Assembly (NCBI RefSeq): GCF_029319185.1
Contig: NZ_CP119754.1
Span: 4,650,001 to 4,714,000, forward strand
Length of the DNA stretch: 64,000 nucleotides
Origin: Superficieibacter sp. HKU1
GTDB lineage: Bacteria > Pseudomonadota > Gammaproteobacteria > Enterobacterales > Enterobacteriaceae
Direction: 5' to 3'
Below the pieces are notes generated by a model. That model had not been told where the DNA came from. It saw nothing but the letters and a program-made list of their open reading frames with translations, and made no database searches. A program made the position numbers and the translations under genes. This document shows, piece after piece, positions 17,374 through 26,286 of the stretch (the first letter of the stretch is position 1; every line of letters starts with the position of its first letter).

Positions 17374-19636
17374 CCTGAATCTCCTTCGACAACTCGACAA
17401 AGAAGGCGCTGTAACCCGCCACGCGCACCACCAGCCCGGCGAAATCTTGCGGACGATGCTGCGCCTCCCGCAATGTTTCGGCATTCACTACGTTAAACTG
17501 GATATGTTGCAGCTTGAGCTGGGTAAACGCACGCAGGAAATCCGCCAACTTGCGTAATCCCGCCTCTCCTTCAAGGGTCGCAGGGGTAAACTTCACATTC
17601 AGCAAAGTGCCGTTTGAAAGCAATGCGTTATCCAGCTTACTGACCGATTTCAGCACCGCCGTCGGCCCCTGCATATCCTGACCCAGCATTGGCGACAGGC
17701 CGCCATCCGCCAGTTGCTCACCTGCAAAACGGCCATCCGGCGTCGCTCCCACTACCGAACCCAGCGGCACGTGAGCAGAAACGGTGTATGAACCTGGCGT
17801 AAATTGCCCACCGCGCGGGTTCTGGTATTTCTCCACTTCTTTACAGTAATGACGCAGCAGTTCAGCGCTGATGTTATCCACATCATCAATATCATTACCG
17901 TATTTTTCGAAACGGTTGATCAACCTGGCGCGCACCTTTTCACCTTCCGGTGTGGAAAAGTTGTCTTTTAATACCGACAGCAGTTCGTCAAAACTTAAGC
18001 GCTGCTGTTCGAACACCAGCCCGTTTAACGCATGCAAAGAATCACTCAGGTTGGCGATACCAATGCCCTGCACGCCGGAGAAGTTATAGCGCGCGCCGCC
18101 ATCGGTAATATCGCGACCTTTATCCAGGCAGTCGCTGATAAACGAAGAGAGCAGCGGCACCGGCGCCCAGTCACGATGGCCGATATCGCAGATATTGCTG
18201 CCTTCCACCATTAGCGTGATGTAGTGGCTAATTTTGGCGCGAATATGCGCCAGCAGACCTTCGTACTTCAGCGCGCTGTTGCCTTCATTCTCATAGAGAC
18301 TGATTTCCATCACTTTCAACAGGTTGAACATGGCAATGTCGTGCAGACCGTAAGTTCTGCCCGGGATCGACAGCTCCACACAACCAACTACCGCGTAATC
18401 ACGGGCATCTTCCAGCGACACGCCTCGATTCAAAAATGCAGGCACCACTACCTCATCATTAAAGATCTGCGGAATACCCGTACCAAGACGAATAGTTTCC
18501 GCCGTTTTCATCAGGAACGGCGTGTCGATCAGCGCGTTAGTGCGCACGCCGAGGTTTGGCTGCGGCAATTGCACGCTCTGGTACGCCTCCAGACAGAGGA
18601 ACGAAAGCACGTTTACCGCGCTGCGTCCGTTCTCCGTCAACCCACCGAGCAGTGCGGTATATCCTGTCGGGAATCCGGCGAAATAACGAGCGCTGCTGGT
18701 AGAACGCAACAGCACGATATCATTGCACTTCACCCACAATGATTCGAGGATCTCTTGTAAGAAAGCCGGATCTTCCCCCTGAGTCAGCGAGGTCTGGTAG
18801 AACGGCAGCATATACTGGTCGAAACGCCCCAGCGAAAGCGAGCTGGCGTTAGATTCATATTGCAAAATGATGTTCATGTACCAGAACAGCTGGCACGCTT
18901 GCCAGAAGGTCTGTGGCTTGTGCTGCATATTGTGGCGAGAATTTGCCGCAATGGTGAGCAGTTCCTGACGACGCTGCGCATCCGGGCAGGTTTCCGCCAT
19001 TTTTTCTGCCAGCAGAGCGTAACGCAGAATATGGCTTTGCGAAGCTTCAAGCAGCAATAGCGCAGCCTGATAAAAGTGGTTATCTGGCTGCTGCTCGCAG
19101 TGTTGCCGCATCTGCAATACCAGTTCTCCCAGTCCATAATTCAGCAGGCGTGGATAATCAATAATGATATGCCCCTGTCCTTTGTCCGTCTGGTTAACGC
19201 TAAAGATCTGGGTACTGACGGCGGCCTTCACTTCATCGGTCATCTGGCCGTTGATGAAATCCTTCATCGACCGTTCTTCCCAGTACGGGTACAGTACATC
19301 ACGATAGAGGCGTTTATCCTCTTCACTGATATCAAAACGGTCCTGCGGACGTGTCGAGAACTGGTCCAGCTCTTTCAACAACCAGTATGGATCCATCTCC
19401 GGCGACATAATGCCCGCCCGCGGCTTAACAGTACGGTTGCCTGCAATCAGTTCTTCATCACGAATCGAAATCTCAACATGCTCAAGGATATACGCGGTCG
19501 CTTTCGCCCGACGCAGAATGACCGGCTCACCCTCTGTCTGTTGATGGCTGGCGGTATACAACTGTGCGCGCTCAAGTGAAATTTCACGATTATTTTGAAA
19601 TAGAGCGACTTTGAGGCGTTGAATGCGATTGGTCAT
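17339..19636 (-). CDS. pflD: PflD, glycyl-radical enzyme (PFL2 / dehydratase-like)
   Basis: A 765-residue glycyl-radical enzyme. The radical glycine is Gly741 in VRVAGYSAFF at the C-terminus. The thiyl cysteine is Cys419 in AVVGCVELSIPG. Pyruvate formate-lyase uses two adjacent cysteines; here there is one, followed by Val and Glu421, as in glycyl-radical diol and choline lyases such as glycerol dehydratase and CutC. The traditional name (formate acetyltransferase 2) is therefore doubtful and an eliminase-type substrate is more likely, though none is known to me. It is encoded between frwB and pflC and activated by PflC. Confidence 0.93.
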   Translation of the reverse strand: MTNRIQRLKVALFQNNREISLERAQLYTASHQQTEGEPVILRRAKATAYILEHVEISIRDEELIAGNRTVKPRAGIMSPEMDPYWLLKELDQFSTRPQDRFDISEEDKRLYRDVLYPYWEERSMKDFINGQMTDEVKAAVSTQIFSVNQTDKGQGHIIIDYPRLLNYGLGELVLQMRQHCEQQPDNHFYQAALLLLEASQSHILRYALLAEKMAETCPDAQRRQELLTIAANSRHNMQHKPQTFWQACQLFWYMNIILQYESNASSLSLGRFDQYMLPFYQTSLTQGEDPAFLQEILESLWVKCNDIVLLRSTSSARYFAGFPTGYTALLGGLTENGRSAVNVLSFLCLEAYQSVQLPQPNLGVRTNALIDTPFLMKTAETIRLGTGIPQIFNDEVVVPAFLNRGVSLEDARDYAVVGCVELSIPGRTYGLHDIAMFNLLKVMEISLYENEGNSALKYEGLLAHIRAKISHYITLMVEGSNICDIGHRDWAPVPLLSSFISDCLDKGRDITDGGARYNFSGVQGIGIANLSDSLHALNGLVFEQQRLSFDELLSVLKDNFSTPEGEKVRARLINRFEKYGNDIDDVDNISAELLRHYCKEVEKYQNPRGGQFTPGSYTVSAHVPLGSVVGATPDGRFAGEQLADGGLSPMLGQDMQGPTAVLKSVSKLDNALLSNGTLLNVKFTPATLEGEAGLRKLADFLRAFTQLKLQHIQFNVVNAETLREAQHRPQDFAGLVVRVAGYSAFFVELSKEIQDDIIRRTAHQL

Positions 19637-19660
19637 GAGGAACTCCTGTAAGCAAGCGTG

Positions 19661-19738
19661 TTGCCGGATGGCGGCTTCGCCTTATCCGGCCTACGGCTAT
19701 TAACATCGTAGGCCCGATAAGCTTGCGCCATTGGGCAT
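19661..19738. repeat. REP pair (BIME) between frwB and pflD
   Basis: Inverted REP units, TTGCCGGATGGCGGCTTCGC continuing to ATCCGGCCTA (19661-19694) and TCGTAGGCCCGATAAGCTTG continuing to TTGGGCA (19707-19738), lie inside the minus-strand operon. They may separate mRNA levels of frwCB from pflDC. Confidence 0.85.
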
Positions 19739-19745
19739 TTTAACG

Positions 19746-20066
19746 TTACGCGGTTTGCGAAAGATGCGCGTCAATTTTGTTCATAATGGCGTCAGCGCGT
19801 TTTACCGCATCACTGATGTTGACGCGCACGATGGTTTTACCCGCAAAACGCTCCTCAAATTTGATGCCGATATCTTTGGTCAGAATTACCATATCGGCAT
19901 CCGCCACGTCGGCCGCGGTCAGTTCGTTTTCCAGACCAATCGAGCCCTGAGTCTCAACTTTTACTTCCCAGCCTTTGGCTTTGGCTGCGCTTTCCAGCGC
20001 TTCGGCCGCCATGTAGGTGTGTGCAACACCAGAAGGACATGCTGTTACTGCAATAATTTTCGTCAT
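19746..20066 (-). CDS. frwB: FrwB, fructose-type PTS enzyme IIB
   Basis: A 106-residue PTS IIB component that relays phosphate from the IIA domain of FrwA to sugar bound by FrwC. The phosphocysteine is Cys10 in AVTACPSGVAHTYMAAEAL. It is full length for the PTS-fructose IIB family (GSIGLENELTAADVADADMV). It starts 14 bp after the frwC stop. The sugar is unknown; linkage to fsaB suggests a fructose- or sorbose-like substrate, which is inference. Confidence 0.95.
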   Translation of the reverse strand: MTKIIAVTACPSGVAHTYMAAEALESAAKAKGWEVKVETQGSIGLENELTAADVADADMVILTKDIGIKFEERFAGKTIVRVNISDAVKRADAIMNKIDAHLSQTA

Positions 20067-20080
20067 GGCTTATTCCTCAC

Positions 20081-21160
20081 TTAATTCATTTCAAAATCTA
20101 AATCCAGGTCGTCTTCTTTCTCATCAACCTGAGATACTTTCTTACGCGCCAGACTTTTCAGCACGTTCACGCAGATCGCCGTCACCACAGCGCCAATAGC
20201 GACTGCCGCGATATAACCCAGCTTACCTTCCACTACCGGCAGAACGATTAAGCCTCCCCACCCGGCATAACACTGTGCGCCAAACAGCGCGGCCGTTACC
20301 GCGCCACAGGCTGAACCGATCATAATGGACGGGATCACCCGCAGCGGATCGGCAGCGGCGAACGGAATCGCCCCTTCGGTGACGCCAACACAGCCCATGA
20401 CCAGCGCGGCTTTACCGGCTTCACGCTCTTCTGAAGAGAAATTCTTGCGACCAAGCAGCGTCGCCAGCCCTAATCCCAGCGGTGGAACGCAAATCCCCAC
20501 AGCGGCAATAGCTACCACGGTATAAACACCCTGCGACACGCAAATCAGCATGAAGGCATAGGCAACTTTGTTAACGGGACCGCCCATATCAAAGGCCAGC
20601 ATGAGTCCTAAAATGACTGCCAGCACGACAATACTGCCCTGTTGCATCCCTTGCAGCCATGCGGTCAGGCTGGTGGTCAACGCGCCAACTGGCTCGCCCA
20701 GTCCCCACATCATGATGCCTGCGGTAATAAAAGTGCCGACGATGGGAATAACGAAGATAGGCATCACCGAGCGCAACACCTTATGCACAGGGATTTTCTT
20801 CAGATAATGCACCACAATCCCACCGATAATCCCGGCAATCAGCGCACCGAAGAATCCGGCGCCGAAGCTGTTACCTATCCATGCGCCAATCGCACAAGGC
20901 GCCAGCGCAGAGCGCTCAGCAATGGAATAACCGATATACGCAGCGAGGAAAGGAACCATCAGCGTCAGTCCCGCGACACCAATATCAAAAAGCTTTTTGA
21001 GATTAGGATCCGTTGCGGCATCGGGTACCGCTCCCTTGCCATACAGCATGACGGAGACCGCCAGCAAAATTCCGCCTGCCACCACGAAGGGGATCATATG
21101 CGAAACACCGGTCATCAGGTGCTGACGCGTGTTTTTCAGGATCTGCACCAACTCTTTCAT
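20081..21160 (-). CDS. frwC: FrwC, fructose-type PTS enzyme IIC permease
   Basis: Membrane channel of the frw PTS; 359 residues as in E. coli. About eight to ten membrane segments alternate with glycine-rich loops. Family sequences include GVSHMIPFVVAGGILLAVSV (20-39), AFDMGGPVNKVAYAFM near 194-209, and GVTEGAIPFAAADPLRVIPS near 259-278, the substrate-binding loop. The acidic tail (DEKEDDLDLDFEMN) is cytoplasmic. It is first in the minus-strand operon and divergent from frwA. Confidence 0.95.
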   Translation of the reverse strand: MKELVQILKNTRQHLMTGVSHMIPFVVAGGILLAVSVMLYGKGAVPDAATDPNLKKLFDIGVAGLTLMVPFLAAYIGYSIAERSALAPCAIGAWIGNSFGAGFFGALIAGIIGGIVVHYLKKIPVHKVLRSVMPIFVIPIVGTFITAGIMMWGLGEPVGALTTSLTAWLQGMQQGSIVVLAVILGLMLAFDMGGPVNKVAYAFMLICVSQGVYTVVAIAAVGICVPPLGLGLATLLGRKNFSSEEREAGKAALVMGCVGVTEGAIPFAAADPLRVIPSIMIGSACGAVTAALFGAQCYAGWGGLIVLPVVEGKLGYIAAVAIGAVVTAICVNVLKSLARKKVSQVDEKEDDLDLDFEMN

Positions 21161-21470
21161 AAGTCGCTCCCGGGCCGGTTTTAGCCCATGTCCATAATGT
21201 TGTTGCGGAAAACAATAGGCAATCCACTGTTGCGCATACAGTGGACAAAAAGGCCATTTACTGGATTTTTGTAATATCAGTAAAAAAATGCGATCCGCCT
21301 CATAACTTGCGGTATATCGGGACTCAGATAGTAGGGTTCAATTTGTGAGGGAGCTCTCACTTCAGTAGTCACATTACATTTGTCCAGTTTTTGGCAGATT
21401 TGTCACATGGCACGCTCTGGCAATGCCCTTTTATTCTGTAGTAAGAAAACTATTATGGGAGAGAGAGGCG
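21161..21470. promoter_or_regulatory. frwC-frwA divergent control region (310 bp)
   Basis: No gene is apparent. A 7-bp inverted repeat (TCCACTG at 21223-21229, CAGTGGA at 21239-21245) lies 63 bp upstream of frwC and could be an operator. TTGTGAGGGAGCTCTCAC (21340-21357) resembles a CRP site on its left half only. A good ribosome site (GGGAGAGAGAGG) precedes the frwA ATG. The regulator is unknown. Confidence 0.5.
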
Positions 21471-23972
21471 ATGGCCCTGATTGTGGAATTTACCTGTGAG
21501 CTGCCCAATGGCGTACATGCGCGCCCGGCAAGCCACGTTGAGGCACTGTGCAATACGTTTACCTCGCACATTGAGTGGCATAACTTGCGCACCGACCGTA
21601 AAGGTAATGCCAAAAGCGCGCTCGCACTAATTGGCACCGACACGCTGGCAGGCGATAAGTGTCAGTTATTCATTTCAGGTGCCGACGAACAGGCTGCCTA
21701 CCAGCGCCTGAGTCAATGGTTGCGTGATGAATTCCCTCTCTGCGATGCGCCGCTGGCTGAAATTAAAAACTGCGAACTGGAGCCGCTTCCCGCATCGTTG
21801 ACCAACCTGAATCCGCAGCTGTTTCGCGCCCGCAGCGTCTGTTTCGGCAGCGCGGGTGGTGTTCTGACGCAGCTCTCCGCGCTGGATCTCAACGCGCTGG
21901 GCTCTCTCCCTTCTGCTAACGATGTGGAGACCGAACAGTCCGCACTGGATAACGGTTTGACGCTGCTAATGAAGAATATTGAGTTCCGCTTACTCGACAG
22001 CGATGGCGCGACCAGTGCAATTCTGGAAGCCCATCGTTCGCTGGCAGGCGACACCTCATTGCGTCAGCACTTGCTGGCTGGCGTTTCACGCGGATTAAGT
22101 TGCGCCCAGGCGATTGTTGAAAGCGCCGGGCACTTCTGCGATGAATTCACACGTTCAAGTAGCGGCTATCTACAGGAGCGCGCGCTGGACATTCGCGACG
22201 TCTGCCTCCAGCTCCTGCAACAAATTTATGGCGAACACCGTTTTCCGGCGCCGGGTAAACTCACCCAGCCTGCTATCTGTATGGCTGATGAGCTCACCCC
22301 CAGCCAGTTTCTTGAACTGGACAAAACCTTCCTCAAAGGCCTGCTGTTAAAAAGTGGTGGAACCACTTCGCACACCGTCATTCTCGCCCGCTCATTCAAT
22401 ATTCCAACGCTGGTTGGCGTGGACATTGAAACCTTAACACCCTGGTTGCAGCAGACAGTTTACATCGACGGCAACGCGGGTGCGATCGTGGTTGCGCCTG
22501 ATGAACCGGTCGCCCGCTACTATCAACAGGAAGCGCGCGTACAGGCGGCGTTGCAGGAGCAGCAGCGGATCTGGCTGACTCAGGAAGCGCGCACCGCCGA
22601 CGGTATCCGCATGGAAGTCGCCGCCAACATTGCCCATTCCGTAGAGGCGCAGGCGGCGTTTGGCAACGGCGCGGAAGCGGTGGGTTTGTTCCGCACGGAA
22701 ATGCTCTATATGGACAGAACCAGCGCGCCCGGCGAGAACGAACTGTATAACATTTTTTGTCAGGCGCTGGAGCCAGCGAGCGGGCGCAGCATTATTGTGC
22801 GCACCATGGACATCGGCGGCGATAAACCCGTTGATTACCTGAATATTCCCGCCGAAGCCAACCCGTTCCTCGGCTATCGCGCGGTGCGTATTTATGAAGA
22901 GTACGCGTCGCTGTTCACTACCCAACTGCGGGCGATCCTGCGTGCATCAGCGCACGGCAGCCTGAAGATCATGATCCCGATGATCTCCTCCATGGAAGAG
23001 ATCCTGTGGGTAAAAGAGAAGCTGGCTGATGCTAAACAGCAACTGCGCAACGAACATGTCCCGTTTGATGAGAAGATCCAGCTCGGCATTATGCTGGAAG
23101 TCCCGTCGGTGATGTTCATTATCGATCAATGTTGTGAAGAGATTGATTTCTTTAGCATTGGCAGTAATGACCTGACGCAGTACCTGCTGGCGGTCGATCG
23201 CGACAACGCTAAAGTGACCCGCCACTACAACAGTCTGAACCCGGCCTTTTTACGCGCGCTGGATTACGCGGTGCAGGCAGTGCATCGTCAGGGCAAATGG
23301 ATTGGTCTGTGCGGGGAGTTGGGGGCGAAAGGCTCTGTGCTGCCGCTGCTGGTTGGTCTGGGGCTGGACGAGATCAGCATGAGCGCCCCGTCAATTCCCG
23401 CGGCGAAAGCGCGGATGGCGCAACTCGACAGCCGCGCCTGCCGCCAGTTGCTGAATCAGGCGATGGCCTGTCGCACCTCGCTCGAAGTAGAGCATCTGTT
23501 AGCTCAGTTCCGCATGGCGCAACAGGACGCCCCGCTGGTCACCGCCCAATGCATAACTCTGGACAGCGACTGGCGCAGTAAGGAAGAGGTGATCAAAGGA
23601 ATGACTGACAACCTGCTGCTGGCAAGTCGCTGCCGCTACCCGCGTAAGCTGGAGGCGGATCTGTGGGCGCGCGAGGCGGTCTTCTCTACCGGATTAGGTT
23701 TCAGTTTTGCCATTCCACACAGCAAATCTGAACATATTGAGCAGTCGACCATCAGCATGGCGCGCCTGAAAGCGCCGGTAAGCTGGGGCGATGACGATGT
23801 GCAGTTCATCATCATGCTGACGCTCAATAAGCACGCCGCAGGCGATCAGCATATGCGCATTTTTTCGCGCCTGGCCCGTCGCATTATGCACGAAGAATTC
23901 CGCAACGTGCTGGTTAACGCCGCGTCTGCCGACGCTATCGCCAGCCTGCTGCAACAAGAACTGGAACTGTAA
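21471..23972 (+). CDS. frwA: FrwA (PtsA), HPr-EI-EIIA multiphosphoryl transfer protein
   Basis: Three PTS domains fused in 833 residues. An HPr-like domain has His16 in NGVHARPAS. Enzyme I spans about 115-680, with phosphohistidine His301 in GGTTSHTVILARSFNIP, plus FRTEMLYMDR and GSNDLTQYLLAVDRDN for PEP binding. A fructose-type EIIA has His750 in FAIPHSKSEH. The protein could carry phosphate from PEP to FrwB or FrwD without the general PTS proteins. ATG 21471 gives the E. coli-like start; an upstream in-frame ATG at 21423 is less likely because the ribosome site sits before 21471. It is followed closely by fsaB. Confidence 0.95.
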   Translation: MALIVEFTCELPNGVHARPASHVEALCNTFTSHIEWHNLRTDRKGNAKSALALIGTDTLAGDKCQLFISGADEQAAYQRLSQWLRDEFPLCDAPLAEIKNCELEPLPASLTNLNPQLFRARSVCFGSAGGVLTQLSALDLNALGSLPSANDVETEQSALDNGLTLLMKNIEFRLLDSDGATSAILEAHRSLAGDTSLRQHLLAGVSRGLSCAQAIVESAGHFCDEFTRSSSGYLQERALDIRDVCLQLLQQIYGEHRFPAPGKLTQPAICMADELTPSQFLELDKTFLKGLLLKSGGTTSHTVILARSFNIPTLVGVDIETLTPWLQQTVYIDGNAGAIVVAPDEPVARYYQQEARVQAALQEQQRIWLTQEARTADGIRMEVAANIAHSVEAQAAFGNGAEAVGLFRTEMLYMDRTSAPGENELYNIFCQALEPASGRSIIVRTMDIGGDKPVDYLNIPAEANPFLGYRAVRIYEEYASLFTTQLRAILRASAHGSLKIMIPMISSMEEILWVKEKLADAKQQLRNEHVPFDEKIQLGIMLEVPSVMFIIDQCCEEIDFFSIGSNDLTQYLLAVDRDNAKVTRHYNSLNPAFLRALDYAVQAVHRQGKWIGLCGELGAKGSVLPLLVGLGLDEISMSAPSIPAAKARMAQLDSRACRQLLNQAMACRTSLEVEHLLAQFRMAQQDAPLVTAQCITLDSDWRSKEEVIKGMTDNLLLASRCRYPRKLEADLWAREAVFSTGLGFSFAIPHSKSEHIEQSTISMARLKAPVSWGDDDVQFIIMLTLNKHAAGDQHMRIFSRLARRIMHEEFRNVLVNAASADAIASLLQQELEL

Positions 23973-23982
23973 AGGAAAAGCT

Positions 23983-24645
23983 ATGGAACTGTATCTTGAT
24001 ACCGCCCACGTGGCGGAAGTCGAACGTCTGGCACGCATCTTCCCTATTGCTGGCGTCACCACTAACCCAAGCATCGTGGCAGCCAGCAAAGAGTCCATCT
24101 GGGATGTCTTGCCGAGATTGCAAAAAGCCATTGGTGAAAAAGGCATTCTGTTCGCCCAGACCATGAGCCGCGACGCACAGGGGATGGTGGATGAAGCCAG
24201 ACGCCTGAAAGATGCGATCCCCGGCATCGTGATAAAAATCCCGGTTACCGCCGAAGGGCTGGTAGCGATTAAGCAGTTGAAAAAAGAAGGTATTGTCACA
24301 CTGGGCACGGCGGTGTATAGCGCCGCTCAGGGCATGCTGGCCGCGCTGGCCGGGGCAAAATATATCGCGCCTTACGTTAATCGTGTAGACGCTCAGGGCG
24401 GCGACGGGCTCCGCATGGTACAGGAGCTGCAAACGCTGCTGAAATTGCACGCACCGCAAAGTAAGATCCTGGCCGCCAGCTTTAAAACCCCTCGCCAGGC
24501 GCTCGACTGCCTGCTGATCGGCTGTGAAGCCATCACCCTGCCGCTGGATGTCGCGCAGCAACTGCTCGGCAGTCCGGCGGTTGACGCAGCCATTGAGAAA
24601 TTTGAGCTGGACTGGCAACAGGCGTTTGGGCAATTGACGTTGTAA
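23983..24645 (+). CDS. fsaB: FsaB (TalC), fructose-6-phosphate aldolase
   Basis: Class I aldolase of the transaldolase family that splits fructose 6-phosphate into dihydroxyacetone and glyceraldehyde 3-phosphate. It has 220 residues. The Schiff-base lysine is Lys85 in IVIKIPVTAEG, the active-site Asp is in the N-terminal MELYLDTAHV, and TTNPSIVAAS is conserved. It starts 10 bp after frwA, so the two are probably co-transcribed. In E. coli gldA (a dehydrogenase acting on dihydroxyacetone and glycerol) follows; here gldA is missing, which leaves the dihydroxyacetone product without its local partner. Confidence 0.96.
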   Translation: MELYLDTAHVAEVERLARIFPIAGVTTNPSIVAASKESIWDVLPRLQKAIGEKGILFAQTMSRDAQGMVDEARRLKDAIPGIVIKIPVTAEGLVAIKQLKKEGIVTLGTAVYSAAQGMLAALAGAKYIAPYVNRVDAQGGDGLRMVQELQTLLKLHAPQSKILAASFKTPRQALDCLLIGCEAITLPLDVAQQLLGSPAVDAAIEKFELDWQQAFGQLTL

Positions 24646-24653
24646 TGGTTATC

Positions 24654-24686
24654 ACAGACCTTCTGATAAGAGGGTCTGGCTATTTT
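24654..24686 (+). terminator. Probable terminator after fsaB
   Basis: The hairpin CAGACC (24655-24660) / GGTCTG (24673-24678) is followed by CTATTTTC, 9 bp past the fsaB stop. The T run is short, so it is a moderate candidate. The remaining 245 bp to cyuP is AT-rich and holds that gene's promoter. Confidence 0.55.
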
Positions 24687-24931
24687 CATGAAGTGTGATC
24701 TGCCTCCCACATACATAAGTGTTAGAATACTTTTCTTAAAAATAGCTTACTCAAAGCTTAATTTTCCAAAAATAAGCACTTCCCCTTTGTGATTGGCGAA
24801 AATTTTCTCCCTCTGCCCGCGTATGATCCCTCCATTATAAGAAAAGTACCTGCACATACTCTGCCGCGCATCGCTCGCTATTTTCACGGCAATAAAAACA
24901 TAAACTTCTTATCCTATTGAGCGAAAACGTT

Positions 24932-26263
24932 ATGGAAACCGTTAATAAAAACAGCGTAGTTATTGAGACGCCCGCTTCTCGTCGGCGGAGTGATATGACC
25001 GAGAGTGAATGGCGCGAAGCAACAAAATTCGACAGTACCGACACCGGCTGGGTCATCATGAGTATTGGCATGGCCATTGGTGCGGGCATTGTCTTTTTAC
25101 CCGTTCAGGTCGGGCTGATGGGGTTGTGGGTATTCCTGCTGTCCTCGATTATTGGCTATCCGGCGATGTACCTTTTTCAGCGTCTTTTTATCAACACCCT
25201 CGCAGAATCGCCGGAGTGTAAAGATTACCCGAGCGTTATTAGCGGCTATCTGGGTAAAAACTGGGGCATATTATTAGGTGCGCTCTATTTTGTGATGCTG
25301 GTGATCTGGATGTTTGTTTATTCCACTGCCATCACTAACGACAGCGCCTCCTATTTGCATACCTTTGGCGTAACAGACACGCTGCTCTCCGAAAACCCGT
25401 TTTATGGTCTGGTACTAATTTGTATTCTGGTCGCCATTTCATCGCGCGGGGAAAAGCTGCTGTTTAAGATTTCAACCGGCATGGTGCTCACTAAATTACT
25501 GGTGGTCGCCGCGCTCGGCATCGCGATGGTCGGCATGTGGCATCTGTATAACGTTGGCGCACTTCCGCCGCTGGGGCTGTTAATCAAAAATGCCATTATC
25601 ACCCTGCCCTTTACGCTAACCTCGATTCTGTTTATTCAGACGTTAAGCCCGATGGTCATTTCCTACCGCTCGCGGGAGAAATCCATTGAGGTTGCGCGCT
25701 ATAAAGCGTTACGGGCCATGAATATTGCTTTCGGTATTCTCTTCGTGACCGTCTTCTTCTACGCCGTTTCGTTTACGCTGGCGATGGGCCACGAAGAAGC
25801 GGTAAAAGCCCAGGCGCAAAATATTTCCGCGCTGGCAATTGCGGCACAATTTATCAGCGGCGCGGGTGCGGGTTGGGTAAAAATCGTCAGCGTGATCCTG
25901 AATATTTTCGCCGTCATGACCGCTTTTTTTGGCGTCTATCTGGGATTTCGCGAAGCCACGCAGGGCATCGTCATGAACCTGCTACGCCGCAAATATCCGG
26001 CAGATCGCATCAGCGAAAACTGGGTGCAGCGCGGCATTATGCTTTTCGCTATTTTGCTGGCGTGGAGCGCCATCGTACTTAATGCGCCCGTTCTGAGCTT
26101 TACCTCTATTTGCAGCCCGATATTTGGTCTGGTGGGCTGTTTAATTCCGGCGTGGCTGGTCTGCCAGGTTCCCGCCTTACATAAATATAAAGGTATCTCG
26201 CTGGTCATTATCATCATTACTGGCCTGCTGCTGTGTATCTCCCCGTTTCTGGCATTCTCCTGA
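24932..26263 (+). CDS. cyuP: CyuP (YhaO-like), cysteine/serine transporter
   Basis: Inner-membrane amino-acid permease of the HAAAP/SLC38-like family. It closely resembles E. coli CyuP (YhaO, DlsT), the transporter paired with the cysteine desulfidase CyuA. The ATG at 24932 (METVNKNSVVIETPAS) gives 443 residues, the E. coli length; an in-frame TTG at 24917 is an alternative. About eleven membrane segments follow a hydrophilic N-terminus of about 35 residues. The family motif DTGWVIMSIGMAIGAGIVFL is intact. It is 23 bp upstream of cyuA, forming a two-gene operon. The position between fsaB and metF is unlike E. coli, where cyuPA lies far away. Confidence 0.92.
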   Translation: METVNKNSVVIETPASRRRSDMTESEWREATKFDSTDTGWVIMSIGMAIGAGIVFLPVQVGLMGLWVFLLSSIIGYPAMYLFQRLFINTLAESPECKDYPSVISGYLGKNWGILLGALYFVMLVIWMFVYSTAITNDSASYLHTFGVTDTLLSENPFYGLVLICILVAISSRGEKLLFKISTGMVLTKLLVVAALGIAMVGMWHLYNVGALPPLGLLIKNAIITLPFTLTSILFIQTLSPMVISYRSREKSIEVARYKALRAMNIAFGILFVTVFFYAVSFTLAMGHEEAVKAQAQNISALAIAAQFISGAGAGWVKIVSVILNIFAVMTAFFGVYLGFREATQGIVMNLLRRKYPADRISENWVQRGIMLFAILLAWSAIVLNAPVLSFTSICSPIFGLVGCLIPAWLVCQVPALHKYKGISLVIIIITGLLLCISPFLAFS

Positions 26264-26286
26264 TGTGTTCGTAAAAGGTTATGGTT

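Noticed and set aside
21340..21357. CRP site before frwA
   Set aside because: The left arm TGTGA fits, but the right arm is TCTCA and a TCAC match needs 8-bp spacing instead of 6; too weak to list on its own.
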